DNA of 64,000 nucleotides from Nymphaea colorata (Eukaryota; Streptophyta; Magnoliopsida; Nymphaeales; Nymphaeaceae), in NCBI RefSeq assembly GCF_008831285.2, contig NC_045139.1:27188808-27252807 (forward strand), given 5' to 3'. Shown here piece after piece: positions 50,775-62,115 of the stretch (position 1 is the first letter of the stretch; each line of letters opens with the position of its first letter). The notes under the pieces were generated by a model, which was not told where the DNA came from, did no database searches, and worked only from the letters and a program-made list of their open reading frames with translations. The position numbers and the translations under genes are program-made.

Positions 50775-51180
50775 GCAATTAGGGTTATGTGTACTTACTC
50801 CTTTTTTTGTAGCCTTGGGTCTCTCGACAGTCTGTCTGGAAAGCTATTGTCTGAGGATTTTAATAATTCTATAGAAAATTCAAATAACCTTATGTTGTTT
50901 ACTAGTCTTCTAATTTCTTTTTTTATGATCAAGTTTTCTAGTTTAGTATTTAACCAATGTTTTACTTGTGTATTATCTGTTCTAACTATAAAACGTGTAA
51001 AGACAATTTATATTTCAAAATGTAATAAGGCATAATATAAGGCTAATAATTATTTCCTATTTATTTGTCATTATCTTTAAAACTTCGTGAGTGGTATCTA
51101 CATAGGTATTCTCTTTTGCCATTTTTGTATCTATATTTTAAGACCGATCTGTAACTGTGTTCGATGCATCTGATTCTATA
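50775..51180 (-). pseudogene. Endogenous caulimovirid: RNase H
   Basis: IIESDAS (51157-51177) supplies the first catalytic Asp. RTDNTQVKHWL (50954-50983) carries the late Asp, and FPDRLSRD closes the domain near 50820. Intervening stops and shifts remove the middle. Confidence 0.75.
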
Positions 51181-51214
51181 ATCCATATAAATTTTTTACT
51201 TTCATTTGGGAATT

Positions 51215-52245
51215 CTAATTTCGATAATTTTTTACAAATTTTTTGTATTCCTGTATGTGTTGTCTGTCTTTGTCATCCCAGTAATATTCTTTATCTTTTT
51301 TAAGCTTTTCTTGTAAAGGTTTACAATATTCTGATAATTTGGGTATATATTCTCTAACTTGATTTATTAATCCAAGGAATGATTGTAATTTAACTTTGGC
51401 ATCTAAATTTTCGAATAAGGCTATCTTTTGTATTATATGATTCTGCATTTTAATTCATGTTTTATCTATTTTTATTCCTAAAAACTCAATTTGTCTTTTA
51501 CAAATAACAGCTTTATTGTTACTAATGGCTATTCATGCCTTCTCTGCATATTGTATAAACTCTCGTAATAGGTTATAATGATCTTTTTCAGTGTATGTAT
51601 ATAATGAAATATCATTTATATATATAACACAATTTCTTAAACCTTTAAATTTCTTATCTGTAAATGTCTGGAAACTTCTAGGTGCATTTTTGTATCCAAA
51701 TGGTAAAACATTCCATTCATAAAATCCATTTGGAACAGTGAATGTTGTTAATACTTTACTACCTTCTTCTAATTTTAAATTATAAAATCTGCTTTTACAA
51801 TCGAATTTGCTGAAATAATTGTATCATGATATTTGTTTTAATTTAAGTATCTTGTTAGGTATGGGATAATCATACGTTTTTTGTTTTTGCATTCAGGTTT
51901 CCATAGTCTATGACCATTATAGTCTTTCCCCTTTTTTGTTCACTGTGTTTATTGACTATAAAGGCTGGGCAACTATGTTTTGAATTATGGGGTCTAATGT
52001 ATTCTTCCTTAAGTAGTTCTTGGATATGTTTATCAAATTCTTGTAGGTCATTTGGTATGTATTAGTGGAGGTTGTGTACTTATACTATTTTCATTTATTA
52101 ATTCTATTTTTATGCTAGTTTGATGTCTTTCCCAAAATTGTAATGGGTGTTCTGAATATAGTTTTTCTAATTTTTTTACTATATATTGTAATTTGTTAAT
52201 GTCATACATATGCAAAGTGATTTCATTGATTCTTTTTCTTGCCAT
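51215..52245 (-). pseudogene. Endogenous caulimovirid: reverse transcriptase, catalytic Asp lost
   Basis: The catalytic box at 51608-51622 reads YINDI where YxDD is required, so one metal-binding Asp is Asn. FLGIKID-type and LQSFLGLINQVREYIPKL (51215-51448) blocks of the thumb follow. Stops interrupt the fingers region. RT of this family copies pregenomic RNA into DNA. Confidence 0.85.
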
Positions 52246-52269
52246 TTTCTGATTTATCTTACTATCTCC

Positions 52270-52640
52270 TTTGATCGAACTAGCTTCTTTTCTTTCAATA
52301 TTTTTACTATCAATGTTTCTATTTTTTCGTAATATGGTGTTGTTAGTATTAAGTGTTTATGGGCTATTTTTATTGGTAGATAGTTATTTAAAAAATGTCT
52401 TCCTAGTATCATATCTTTACCTTGTAACTCAAAGGCATAAATACGTTCTATATTGATTATTTTCTTTCATATTTGTACTGTGATGTTATTATCTTTAAAA
52501 TTTATAATATTTTTGGCTCCATTGAATCATTTTACTTCAGTGGCAGTTTCTAATTTTTTTTCAACATTTTTTTGGTAAGCAATTCTTTTTACACATATTA
52601 ATTTGTGCTCATGTGTCTATATATGGTATGTAGTATCGAC
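52270..52640 (-). pseudogene. Endogenous caulimovirid: aspartic protease, active site broken
   Basis: At 52606-52620 the frame reads I-D-T-stop-A, the position of the catalytic DTGA, with TGA in the glycine codon position. Downstream, LQGKDMILGRHFLNNYLPI (about 52370-52430) is the ILG strand of caulimovirid proteases. The module lies just before RT, as expected. Confidence 0.7.
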
Positions 52641-53149
52641 TTTGATATTCTTTTATTAGTATTTTCATTAATATATATGTACATTTGTCTTTTGCTACGT
52701 TCATATTAGTAATAATCTCAAAGTCTATTTTCTATGTCAGACAAGTCTAAGTCTAGTCTATCATTATCTGTTGTATAAGTTGTGGGATGCTATCGTATAT
52801 ATAGTATATTATTTGCGTACCAAGTGTCCATTGCTTTCATTTTTAATATGTCTACTAATCATTATATCTCATATCCAAATATCCTAAATTCTTCATGTAA
52901 GACATAGTCATCATAGTCTGATATCATTGTATCTGATTGATATCTATATTCTATTACTTATGTATCTAGTTCCCATCCTTTTGCTACTAGAGCTTTTAGG
53001 TTTGTGATGAATTTATTTAATAACATGAAAATTTTAAACTTATGGCTAATCTCTTCTCTTACTTTTTCTTTATACTTGATTTTGCAGTATTTTGTGAATT
53101 CTCTATTGCTTATTCTGCTAATCATCTAAATCTTTTGGTATGATTATTC

Positions 53150-53480
53150 TTTTGTTTGGTATACTTATTTCCATAATTTTTCTCTCTATCATGTAGTTTT
53201 GGTATTTATTTAACCATTTTTTCCCTAGGATTATGTCTGTTTGTCCATCTATTCTGTTTCCTTGTATTTCGAATGTGATATTAAATGTATAGTTAGATAT
53301 GATAACTTCTTTACTTATATTGTCTTTGCTATTAATGACATTTCCTTATATACCTTTGTACTTATGGTTACTTGGTAAAATCAAATCTCCTTCTGCAATT
53401 TCTGGTGTTATGTAGTTTTCTCCTGATCTGATGTCTATTAATATTCTCCTAACATTGTTGTCTATGATTGCTTTGATAAA
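53150..53480 (-). pseudogene. Endogenous caulimovirid: first protease-like module, non-canonical
   Basis: Reads RRILIDIRSGENYITPE, then after about 50 residues GQTDIILGKKWLNKYQ. This is the retropepsin layout (hydrophobic-D-x... then hydrophobic-hydrophobic-G), but the DTG/DSG triad is absent and reads DIRSG. A second, canonical module lies about 0.6 kb downstream. It may be a non-catalytic retropepsin-fold domain at the end of the movement-protein polyprotein. Confidence 0.5.
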
Positions 53481-53555
53481 AAAATTGGTCTATCTTATAA
53501 CTTGTTTCTTTTGTTGCTCTGGTATCTGTAACACTTAGTCTGTGTTTGATAAATT

Positions 53556-54044
53556 CTAATTCTTCAGTTTCCCTTTTGAAATAGTATGGTTTTTTTCGTT
53601 TATCACTGTAATTAGTTGTTTGAATGGGTTGTCTATTTGTATATTATCATTGTTTCTTCTTTTGGCTGTTATTTTATGTTTATTGGTTACTACATATAAA
53701 CTTTTCCCTTTTATAGTCATCACTTCACATCCTTTTTTTAATTTTATTCCTGATAGCTTCCAATATAATACTAGGCTTTTATCTATATAATTGTCTCTAA
53801 GGACAATAGTGAAGTTACGTTTTATAGTGAATTTTAGTTTCTGGTATATTAGGTTCCCTTTTATTTTTGCTATTATTGTTTTTTCTACCGGATAGGTGAT
53901 CTGATCATGTGCCAAATATATTTCTAAGGGAGTGTTTATGTCTTCTTTAAAACATGTTTTTACCATTATTTCTATGCCTTCGTAGTACACAAAATTCATT
54001 GGTTGGTTTATTTTTAGTTGTTTTAACTCTTCGTTTATTCCCAT
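53556..54044 (-). pseudogene. Endogenous caulimovirid: movement protein core (162 codons open)
   Basis: The longest intact frame of the fossil. Blocks such as INTPLEIYLAHDQI, IKGNLIYQKLKFTI and NYIDKSLVLYWKLSG fit the 30K-type movement proteins of caulimovirids, which open plasmodesmata in live viruses. It lies 3' of the coat region, in the coat-movement order. The frame is open but is only a part of the domain and lies in a dead locus. Confidence 0.7.
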
Positions 54045-54329
54045 TCTACTTATTAGTGATATTCTAGTTGTTGCTACTGCTTGGTCTATATTTATTACAT
54101 GTTCTTTTTTATTTATAATATAATAGTCTTCCTTTTCTTTCTTTAATATGTTTTTTAATCCAGGGATTTTCCTTATTAATGGGAATTCAAATATTTTATC
54201 TTTGTTTATGTCTATTTCTTGTTGTTCTATCTGTTTGAAAATTTTTTGATCGAATATTACTCTTTGTAATGTGTATTTATTTGTTAATTCTTCTTGGTAA
54301 GTTATGTCCTGGAGTTTTCTATTTCCTTA

Positions 54330-55255
54330 CTCATTTTCACTGTCTGTGTTTAGATCTTGTTCATTTTCTGTTTCAGTTTCATAGATTGTTTCATTGTCAG
54401 ATATATTATCTAAGTAGCTTATTTCTATGAAATCATCTTCTATTATTTCAGATATTATTTTTCGTAGTGGTTGTCTACTTGCTATATATCATATTTTTCC
54501 CCAATCATAACATCTACATGTTTTCGGATTTTTTATGTAATATTGTTTTCTCGGGTTTCTGAATTTCATGTATTTCTTATAGAATTGTTTTAACCTCTTA
54601 TATTTTTTTCTCTTATACTGTTTATTATTACATCCTCGTTGTGGTGTTATATATATTCCGTGCAACACTTACAAGGATTCTGCATAATGTTTTTAAATTT
54701 TTTTCTTGTAGATATTTTTCACATGATGTTCTATACCATTGTCTAATAAATTCTATTCTCGCTCCCAGTGTGTCCTCTTTGGGTGGTTTTTCTTTGAAGT
54801 CTTTTATCATGCTTTCATACATGGTCTTTGGTAACTTTTGAAGAACCATTCTAAGGCTTTGCTTTTATCATCTTTACCTAAATCTGATTGATAGTAGTAT
54901 TTGCTATATAATGTAGAATATTCGTCCAATAGCACATATCACATATACTCAAGGCCAATAAACTATTTCTAGCTTTGGTTTTATTTAGTTCTTTGTATAT
55001 CGATGTTTGAGTGTAAAAATTCTGTCTTTATGGCTGATACGTATTTTTCTAAAATGTTTGTCACTTTAGTTGTTATATTTCCTTTATCATTTGTTTCACC
55101 TCTTAAGGCGTCTTTTGTTGAACTGTCTAATTGGTTAAACCAAAATCTTACATTCCCTACAAAAGTGTTTTGAATATATCTTGGTACTGTTTTTATATCT
55201 ATCTTGGCTTCTGTAATTCTTTTTCTTATTTCTGCTTGTCATATTTGAATTACTT
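54330..55255 (-). pseudogene. Endogenous caulimovirid: coat protein region with broken zinc knuckle
   Basis: The longest surviving piece (54849-54628) reads IEFIRQWYRTSCEKYLQE, typical of the coat domain just before the knuckle. The knuckle at about 54478-54520 reads TCRCYDWGKI-stop-YIA. Of the CCHC ligands the second or third Cys position carries Trp, a stop follows, and the His position reads Tyr. An acidic tail (EIIEDD, DNISDNETIYET) follows, as in caulimovirid coat proteins. It cannot bind RNA in the normal way. Confidence 0.7.
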
Positions 55256-55733
55256 CTAAAATGTTTTTTTTACTTCATCCAGGTTTAGTATTCCTTGGTC
55301 ATATGGGATTGCCGTAAATAGATCTTTATTTCTTCTTGAGTTCCAAAGTTTTTCATCTCTTTTTTCTGTATCTGGTGAGTAACTATAATATTCTGTATCT
55401 TGGAAATAGGAAAGTATCAACCTCTGTTCTTCAACAAAAAAAAAATCAATGTTTAGTTTCGTATATCCAGTGGGAGGTTTTTTTCTGGATCGTGCAAGAA
55501 CTACTGACCTCCGACCATCAATGTTTCCCAACGTAATTGCTGTCTTCAATTATGCAAGAATGTGGTGTTTTACCGACTGCTATCCCTCTTGACAACAATT
55601 TCTCTCTCCCCCAAGCAACTGCTGCGGCAAATCCTGCTTCTTTGTAAATCATCTGCTGACACTGACCGATGTAGGCAATTGTCAATCTACATTTCCGACG
55701 GTGAGCCAACTCAATAGTATCCTTTTTTGGCAT
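55256..55733 (-). pseudogene. Endogenous caulimovirid: N-terminal frames, unknown role
   Basis: Two overlapping frames (55733-55518 and 55549-55256) in different registers, probably one ancestral reading frame with a shift. I do not recognise a domain. Position and strand place it at the start of the large viral frame. Confidence 0.45.
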
Positions 55734-57047
55734 GGTGAGAATTTGTCATCTTTTATTATTTTAGGAGATAAAAAAAAAAAAGAAAGTAAAATGTTGAATA
55801 TTGTCATAAAACTTTGCACATGACATAGTGTAATAATTCTGCCATGATGGGATTCATTTGGATAACTATCACAATTCACAACATTAATATAAGAATGTAC
55901 ATTGCCTATAACTATCATGGGACAATATTTTATAGTTGTTAGAATGTTGAATATAAAAGAAAAATTAATTGAATTTTTTATTGCAAAGATTATGAATGTT
56001 CATTTCCATTGTTCAAATTGATGTCAATCTATTGGACATATGTTAGTTAATATTTTTGTATTAAACAACTAACTGTAAATATCTATTCAGGGAACAAATC
56101 AAAATGAGATAGGTTTTTTTGTGGACTTTGGGGCCAAACCACCCATATGCATGTCTCCTCTCTACTTAGATCTCCTCCCTCATATCTATCTTTTCTTCCT
56201 TGTATTCCCTTTTATTTATTTTGTTCACAATGTCCTACATGTCCAGGTCCACTTTTTACATACAGTTGAAAGGCATGTATACTTGGTAGAAGCCTTTACT
56301 TGAGATCAAGTTCATAGTAGAACCTCTTTGTTGGCCTTTTCTTTCTTTGTCTACTTTCGCTTTCAAAAAACGAAAGAGATTCAGGACCATGCTCGATCTG
56401 TTTGTCTCTCCAAAACCTAAGGTTTCAGCCTTTGAAAGTGGAATAAAACAACATGAATGCCTTACGATACCAGTGAATCATCCATGATTGGTAGCTGATC
56501 AACATGAACAATTGAAAGGAAGGAAGACTGCATATATGCCTTCCTTGCTGCAGAAAAAGTAATCCCTGACCAGGATGTGCAGATCTGTTAATTCTAGAGA
56601 TGTGAATGAAGGTTTCGTGCCTTAGCAGTCCGTTCATTTGCATGTTATACCTCTTTCTAACTGCACAGTAACAAGGCTTCTAGTCATGATTCTATGAAGA
56701 TGAAGCATCTTTCTGGCTCAACTCAATTTGTTCGTGAACCTAATGCTTCTTTAACTTTGACTAAGCTTAGTCAAGGTCGATTTACCTTGAGCTATGGATG
56801 ATTTGATCAATCATCCAAGAATATTTTATGATTTATAACTTTTTTTTTTTTGCTTAATTGGGTCTTGCTTAAATAGGTTTTAATGTGGACCCGGACTTGG
56901 ATGTGACCTTTATGGGTGTCAAATCCAAATTAACATCCAACATTATCATGTATTTAGCTTCCGTTTTAATTGCAAATTGCGTATGGGATCTGAAACTTGT
57001 CATTCATTGGATTCTGTTTGATTAATTTTCTAAACCAAATCCCCAGC

Positions 57048-57050
<3 letters not shown>
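55734..57050. other. Unrecognised stretch upstream of the viral fossil
   Basis: This should contain the viral leader if any survives, but I found no tRNA-Met primer site or short-ORF leader that I could defend. Frames at 56121-56303 and 56425-56643 are uninformative. Confidence 0.35.

Positions 57051-57131
<81 letters not shown>
57051..57131. repeat. (CT)n(CA)n(TA)n microsatellite
   Basis: About 45 bp of CT, then short CA, then TA. Confidence 0.97.
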
Positions 57132-57134
<3 letters not shown>

Positions 57135-58424
57135 ATTTGCTTAATTGGAGGATAAAATCAATGGCAAACATCCAAAAATTCAACGCTAGTCAAGATGTCC
57201 TTGCAACTAACTATAAATGTTTAATAAAAACGACAACTAAATCATGACCATGAAATTCTCATGACCAAGTTGATGTCTTTTCTGCCGCAGATACAAGCAT
57301 AATTCATAGCTTTGGTGCAAAGAAACCACATGGTCCTTTTTCTATAAACCTTTGGCAGATCAACAAGAAAAAAAATATATATATATATTTGCTTAATTCC
57401 ATTATCCTACCCGATCCATCTTCGTTTCTTCTGTGAACGAGCGATAAGACTAGATGGCATTTTTTTTTTCTTTTTTTCAATATATTGGAAAGCCTACATA
57501 GAAATTTTATGTATATGTGTGTGTGTTTGTACCCTTAAAACTTTAGCCCATTTCACCTCCACTTCTTCGCTCTACTTCAATTGAGTAAAGGCAAGAGCTA
57601 AGTCACTTCATCTGACGTACTATTATATCTGAAAATGGATTCATGAAATTAGTCCAATATGAAATAGGATTCGAATATTTTTTAAACAAAGAAAAAAATA
57701 ATCCTTTTAGCTTTGAGATCCGGATTTAAGAACCTTGAATTTAAGTTCAGTGCCTCTTCCTTCGAATTTTAAATCCAACGTAATCTTTTGAGCAATATGC
57801 AACATCACATTCATATTAAATCCATGGATTTCAAATATGAAGTAATCAAATGCCCTCTTAAATAAAATTGAGCCAAAATAAGTAGTGAAAATTTTCAATA
57901 AAATGAAATTTTCATGATAAGTTGAAAGTGCGTCACATTGTTGAGCACTTGAAAAAGGCGATCACCAATTCCTGCCCTTCCAAATTAATATCACCAATCA
58001 TTCATTTTTCCCATCAGCTGGGCCACTCTTCAAGCAAACATGACTCCCTTTTCTTTTCCTCTCGTGTGGAAAAGACGGCAAAATTAACACAGTGATTTCA
58101 CGTTATTCCCACTAGGCCCAGCCATCTTAGCAAGATTTACGGAAAACTTCTCTAACAAGTTCTATCCTGCGTTTCTTCGTTCACTCCTTTCGTTCGCCTT
58201 TTAAGAACAGAAGAATAGCGCTTTGCTTTATCTATGCTTCCCCTTCCACCCCAGCAAGAAGATGCTTCTCTTTTTGCATATTAATGCAGTAATTAGGTAG
58301 CTCCCGCTCTCTCTTTCTCTCTCTTTCTATTTCTATCCCTCTCTCAAGATCATAAGAATTATTGTCACTAGATTTAAATTGCTAGCTACTAGAAATCAGT
58401 TTTACAACCACATCGGTGGACTTT
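57132..58424. other. Unrecognised stretch
   Basis: No family motif. The pyrimidine-rich 58140-58350 segment could be a plant 5' leader, but no coding exon was recognised after it on either strand. Confidence 0.3.
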
Positions 58425-58660
58425 CTATATTGGCTGATTTAGTAAATCGATCAAGCTAAATCAACTGTGAATCAGCAAAAAAATATTTTAAAATAATTTT
58501 TTTTTGTAGTAAATGGAAAAATAACACAATTAAATAAATAAATTAATAAACTCTTGCAATATCACTAAATGAATCAGTTTGCACCGATTTGATTCAAGTC
58601 TATCAGAACTGATCGGCCGATTCAAGCTGATTTTGCCAACATTGAATGAATCAGTTTGTC
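58425..58660. repeat. Dispersed repeat family B, copy 2
   Basis: Words GGCTGATTTAG, AATCAGCAAAA, GAATCAGTTTGCACCGATTTGATTCAAG and GATCGGCCGATTCAAGC flank an A/T core, as at 15985-16270. Confidence 0.45.
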
Positions 58661-59689
58661 AAGTTGAATATAGTAAAAAAAATAGTCAATTGCTATTTAA
58701 GGTTAAGTTGATTTAGTATGCATCAGTGATAGGATGAGAGGCATTTAGGTTACTTAGGTTCGGCCCAATTAATTACTGCCTTTATGTGAACAAATAATGA
58801 AAAAAATAAAAATCTGATGACCACACTCATATGTAGTACATGGTTGCATGCGTCACCTGCACCCGCATGGGCTGTTGCCTCTTGGAAAGTAATATTCATG
58901 GACCATTTCATCCCTGTGGACTTTTGTATAAGCATCAGACTTTTCCATACGAAAAAAGTGATTGATACTTTACTTGTATTCTTTGATTATAAATGAAGTC
59001 TAAGACAAAAAAAAAAAAGGCTCACATTTCAAAAGAGGTGTAGGATTGCTGATCTATAGAAGGCGTGTATTAAGCATATCTCTTTCTTCGATTCTTGATT
59101 GCTACGGCCCAAATATACATGGGGTTCAAGTCTATTTTTTCTTTTTCCTTCTTCTTTCTCTCTCTAAATCTCTCCCTCTTTATCTCTCCACATTGATGTC
59201 GGTATTAATGTCATTTGAGTGAGCCCTTTGTAGGGCATCGAAAAGTAGGGGCAGAAGGGACAAATGGCTTATACATGTGGCATCTTTGATCCACGAGGGG
59301 AAAGTGACAAGGGTTTGGCTTTGGAGGAATAAGTTTGTAACATGTGATGTGTAGGAAGTAGAGGACAATTCACGTGGGAACAACGACGTGCCCTCCAACA
59401 GTGGCACCCTTCTCCTCAAGTCTGTATTCACCTCCCATTTTCACATGGCTGTCGGCTAATAATAGTTCTATTTTAGATAAATAAATATGCAAAACTCAAA
59501 ATTCTCGTCAACCCAATTTCAAGATTCTTGATTTCACATTTGGAAGGATATACTTTTTTTTTTTTTTCTTTTTTTTGCTTTTACACTTGCAACGTTAATA
59601 GTGCCATGGATGACGTTCATCCCCCTAATAATTAAACGGAGTTTTGGCGTGTTGGAATTTGGGAGCTGCACATGAGTCCAGTAAAGTAA
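58661..59689. other. Unrecognised stretch
   Basis: Poly(A)/(T) tracts near 59009 and 59555; frames at 58750-58935 and 59180-59431 have no motif. Confidence 0.35.
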
Positions 59690-60510
59690 AGTCAAGTCAA
59701 GTCGAGCTCGAGTTGGGTCCGCCCTACCTCGACTCAACTCAAGAAACTCGAGTTCAAACAACTCAACTTTGAACTCGAGTAAACTTCATACTGACCTTCA
59801 AAGGCTCGCAGTTTAGCATAAGTCTCTCGGCCCACGTCTTGAGATCAAAGGGCGCTGCGGGCACCAACCGTGGGGTTTTCAGCCTTATTAAACCCCTCAC
59901 TCTTGGGATGGCCCTGAAGCCGGAGGTGGCGGTGGGAAAAGATCAGCAGCCAGCCATTTGTCCATGTCAACGTCTCTCCAAGGGCACGTACCCATTCACC
60001 CTTTCATGTTGCCGTAGCCGATTTGGGGATTTCCAAAAGATGCTTGCCTTCCGCTCTTGTGGTCCATTTGTAGGGATGTTCATGACGGACAAAGGCAGTT
60101 TGAGTCAAGTTGAGATAGTTTGAATTCGACTCGAGTGTCTTGAAAGAAATTTGAACTCGGTTGAAGCTCGAGTTCAATTTCATTAGCGCTCGACTCAGCT
60201 CGAGTTCTTAAAACTCAAACTTGTCTCAATTAACCTCGAGAGGAATATTGGCCAAGCATTAAAATTGTTTTTTTAAAGAAAAAGTGATATAGATTTGAAC
60301 ATTGAACCTTTCACATACACGTATACCTACTTAAGCAATCTACTTTTTTTTTTTTTAATTTTATGAGACACGCTTTATATGTCTTTTCCTTGAGCTTAGC
60401 CGAGTTTAATCGAATCGAGCCCACTTAACTTAAGTTCAACTCGTTTAGGTTGTCAAGTTCATTTCTTAACTGGAAGTAGTTCGAATCAAGTTTATCTAAC
60501 TGAATTCGAG
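59690..60510. repeat. Repeat with CTCGAGTT/AACTCGAG words at both sides
   Basis: Clusters of ACTCGAGTT-like palindromic words at 59690-59790 and again at 60090-60510 surround a GC-richer segment. The clustering is like the ends of a non-autonomous DNA transposon or of two related insertions. The open frame 59839-60123 lies inside and has no family motif. Confidence 0.4.
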
Positions 60511-60923
60511 CCCCCATTTGCGGCATAGTCTAGTTCCACGGCACACTACCGGCGGTCATGAAAGGACCTTCGACCCCGCCAGCCCTCGAAGGAGTATTGC
60601 TTCCTCGCGAGATTGAGGAGTCATTTCGTTTATCAATAAATGATGGGGGCGATCCCCAGGCAAGCTTGATGTTGTTCAAACGTGGGAATTGCACTGTGAA
60701 AAAAAAGTGGCTATCCGGAACAAAATTAAATTTTAACGTACGTGCCGTTTTGTTTAGATTAAAAACATATCAATTGATATGAAGCCATGCAAGTCAAAGC
60801 AAAATTAATTTCATTGTACATGCATTGACTTTTCGATTATTTACAATATTATTTTATCTTTTCAAAAATTTCTCCATAAAAAATGAGGAAATAAGAATTT
60901 GACATACCCAAGTAAAGTTCAAA
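60511..60923. other. Unrecognised stretch
   Basis: A 74-codon plus frame (60558-60782) has no recognisable motif. Confidence 0.35.
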
Positions 60924-61085
60924 GCCAAAGGATTGTCGGTCTAAGGATAGTTACTTGGCTTGAGGGTCAGGTTTAGGAGCCAAAGGATTGTCGGTCTAAG
61001 CATAGTTACTTGGCTTGAGGGTCAGGTTTAGGAGCCAAAGGGTTGTTGGTCTAAGCATAGTTTGTTGGGTTGAGGGTCAAGTTAA
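60924..61085. repeat. 55-bp tandem repeat, about three copies
   Basis: Units start GCCAAAGG at 60924, 60979 and 61034. The first two are nearly identical and the third has drifted. Confidence 0.93.
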
Positions 61086-61269
61086 AGGTGTATTTTTCTG
61101 AACTATAGACAATAGCAGCATAATGTTTTAGTTGGGAGAATGTATCAAAAGCCACCCAAGACCTAAAGCAATCCTAACCCTATTCTCTACTTGGAAGGAT
61201 GCACCCAAAGCAATCCTAGCCTTGGAGACAGACAAGGGAAATGAAGGTGACCTCCGCCGCTGATCTAAG

Positions 61270-61304
61270 CTTTCGCCTTTCGCCTTTCGCCTTTCGCCTT
61301 TGGC
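61270..61304. repeat. 7-bp tandem repeat CTTTCGC x4 plus a variant
   Basis: Four exact CTTTCGC units and one CTTTGGC. On the minus strand it lies in a 90-codon frame of unknown worth (61400-61128). Confidence 0.95.
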
Positions 61305-61814
61305 CTTGCTAAACTGCATGCATTTGGAACATACAAAGCAACTGACACTTGAAGTATCATGAATTAATTGAGCAACCAAAGAATATGGAATTAAAAGCAC
61401 TGATTTATTATTAATTTATTGATAAATAAAATATCGAAAAAAGACAAACGATGTTATCGTTTAAGGAGCCGAGACCGAGAGGACCTACGCCTACCAACTC
61501 TGCCGCACAATTGAAGCAACTTAAGTTAATAATTGTGCTTGTGGAGCACTCTAGCTTCTTGTATGCAAATGCTGGGATGGACAGGCTGTCGATAAAGGCA
61601 CGGAAACGCCGAAAGTCATTATTAGGCACTCCTGAGATGATAAATGAGCCCAACTAACGGCTCCATGAAATGATTGTTCCAGCTCTGGTTGCCTTGACGC
61701 GGCTTGGCTTGGCTCGTGCTAAACTAACAGACAATCAACTTCAAGCTAAAAAGTCCGGAGAATCGTTTTAATGTATCTAATTTATGCATGTAGTGGCATT
61801 ACGTAAAAGACGTT
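61305..61814. other. Unrecognised stretch with opposed open frames
   Basis: Frames on both strands overlap (61451-61657 plus, 61653-61411 minus); neither has a family motif. Confidence 0.35.
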
Positions 61815-62115
61815 AAATTAAAACCCGAAACCCAACCCCGGGTTCAGAACCTAGCCAGAGTTTGGCCCAACTAAATTTAAAATATATTTGTTAATCTAAA
61901 ATAATATTTATATGTAATTAATGGTAATAAAATATTATATTTATATATAAATTAATAAAATAAATATTTTAAAAAAATATCAAGCCCACCGAGGCTTATC
62001 GAGCCCAACCGAACAGACCCTGGCGATGCCCTTTTTTTTCTGGCCTGAGCCTGAATTCGAGTCGAGACAGATACCATTACCGACCGGCGGCTCGGTCCCC
62101 TGTCCAGCCTTAATT
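61815..62115. repeat. Dispersed repeat family A, copy 2
   Basis: Arms rich in CCCAACC, GGCCC and GAGCC around an A/T core (about 61875-61980), as in 1-340. Confidence 0.5.

Larger units (their letters stand above)
49570..55733 (-). mobile_element. Endogenous caulimovirid (pararetrovirus), cavemo/solendovirus-like order, decayed
   Basis: On the minus strand, in order: N-terminal frames of unknown role, coat protein with zinc knuckle, movement protein, a protease-like module, aspartic protease, reverse transcriptase, RNase H, then a separate coiled-coil plus transactivator-like frame. There is no integrase and no LTR, which separates it from Ty3 elements. RT and RNase H are of caulimovirid type. 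Coat before movement protein and a terminal transactivator resemble cavemo- and solendoviruses rather than badna- or petuviruses. The genus is inference. Stops and shifts occur in nearly every domain and key residues are lost, so it is a fossil. Confidence 0.85.

Noticed and set aside
59839-60123. 94-codon plus frame with GC-rich codons
   Set aside because: Lies in a palindrome-rich repeat and shows no domain.
27122-61085. Direct repeats that might suggest a CRISPR array
   Set aside because: Units of 52-84 bp are contiguous, without unique spacers, in a plant nuclear context; they are minisatellites.
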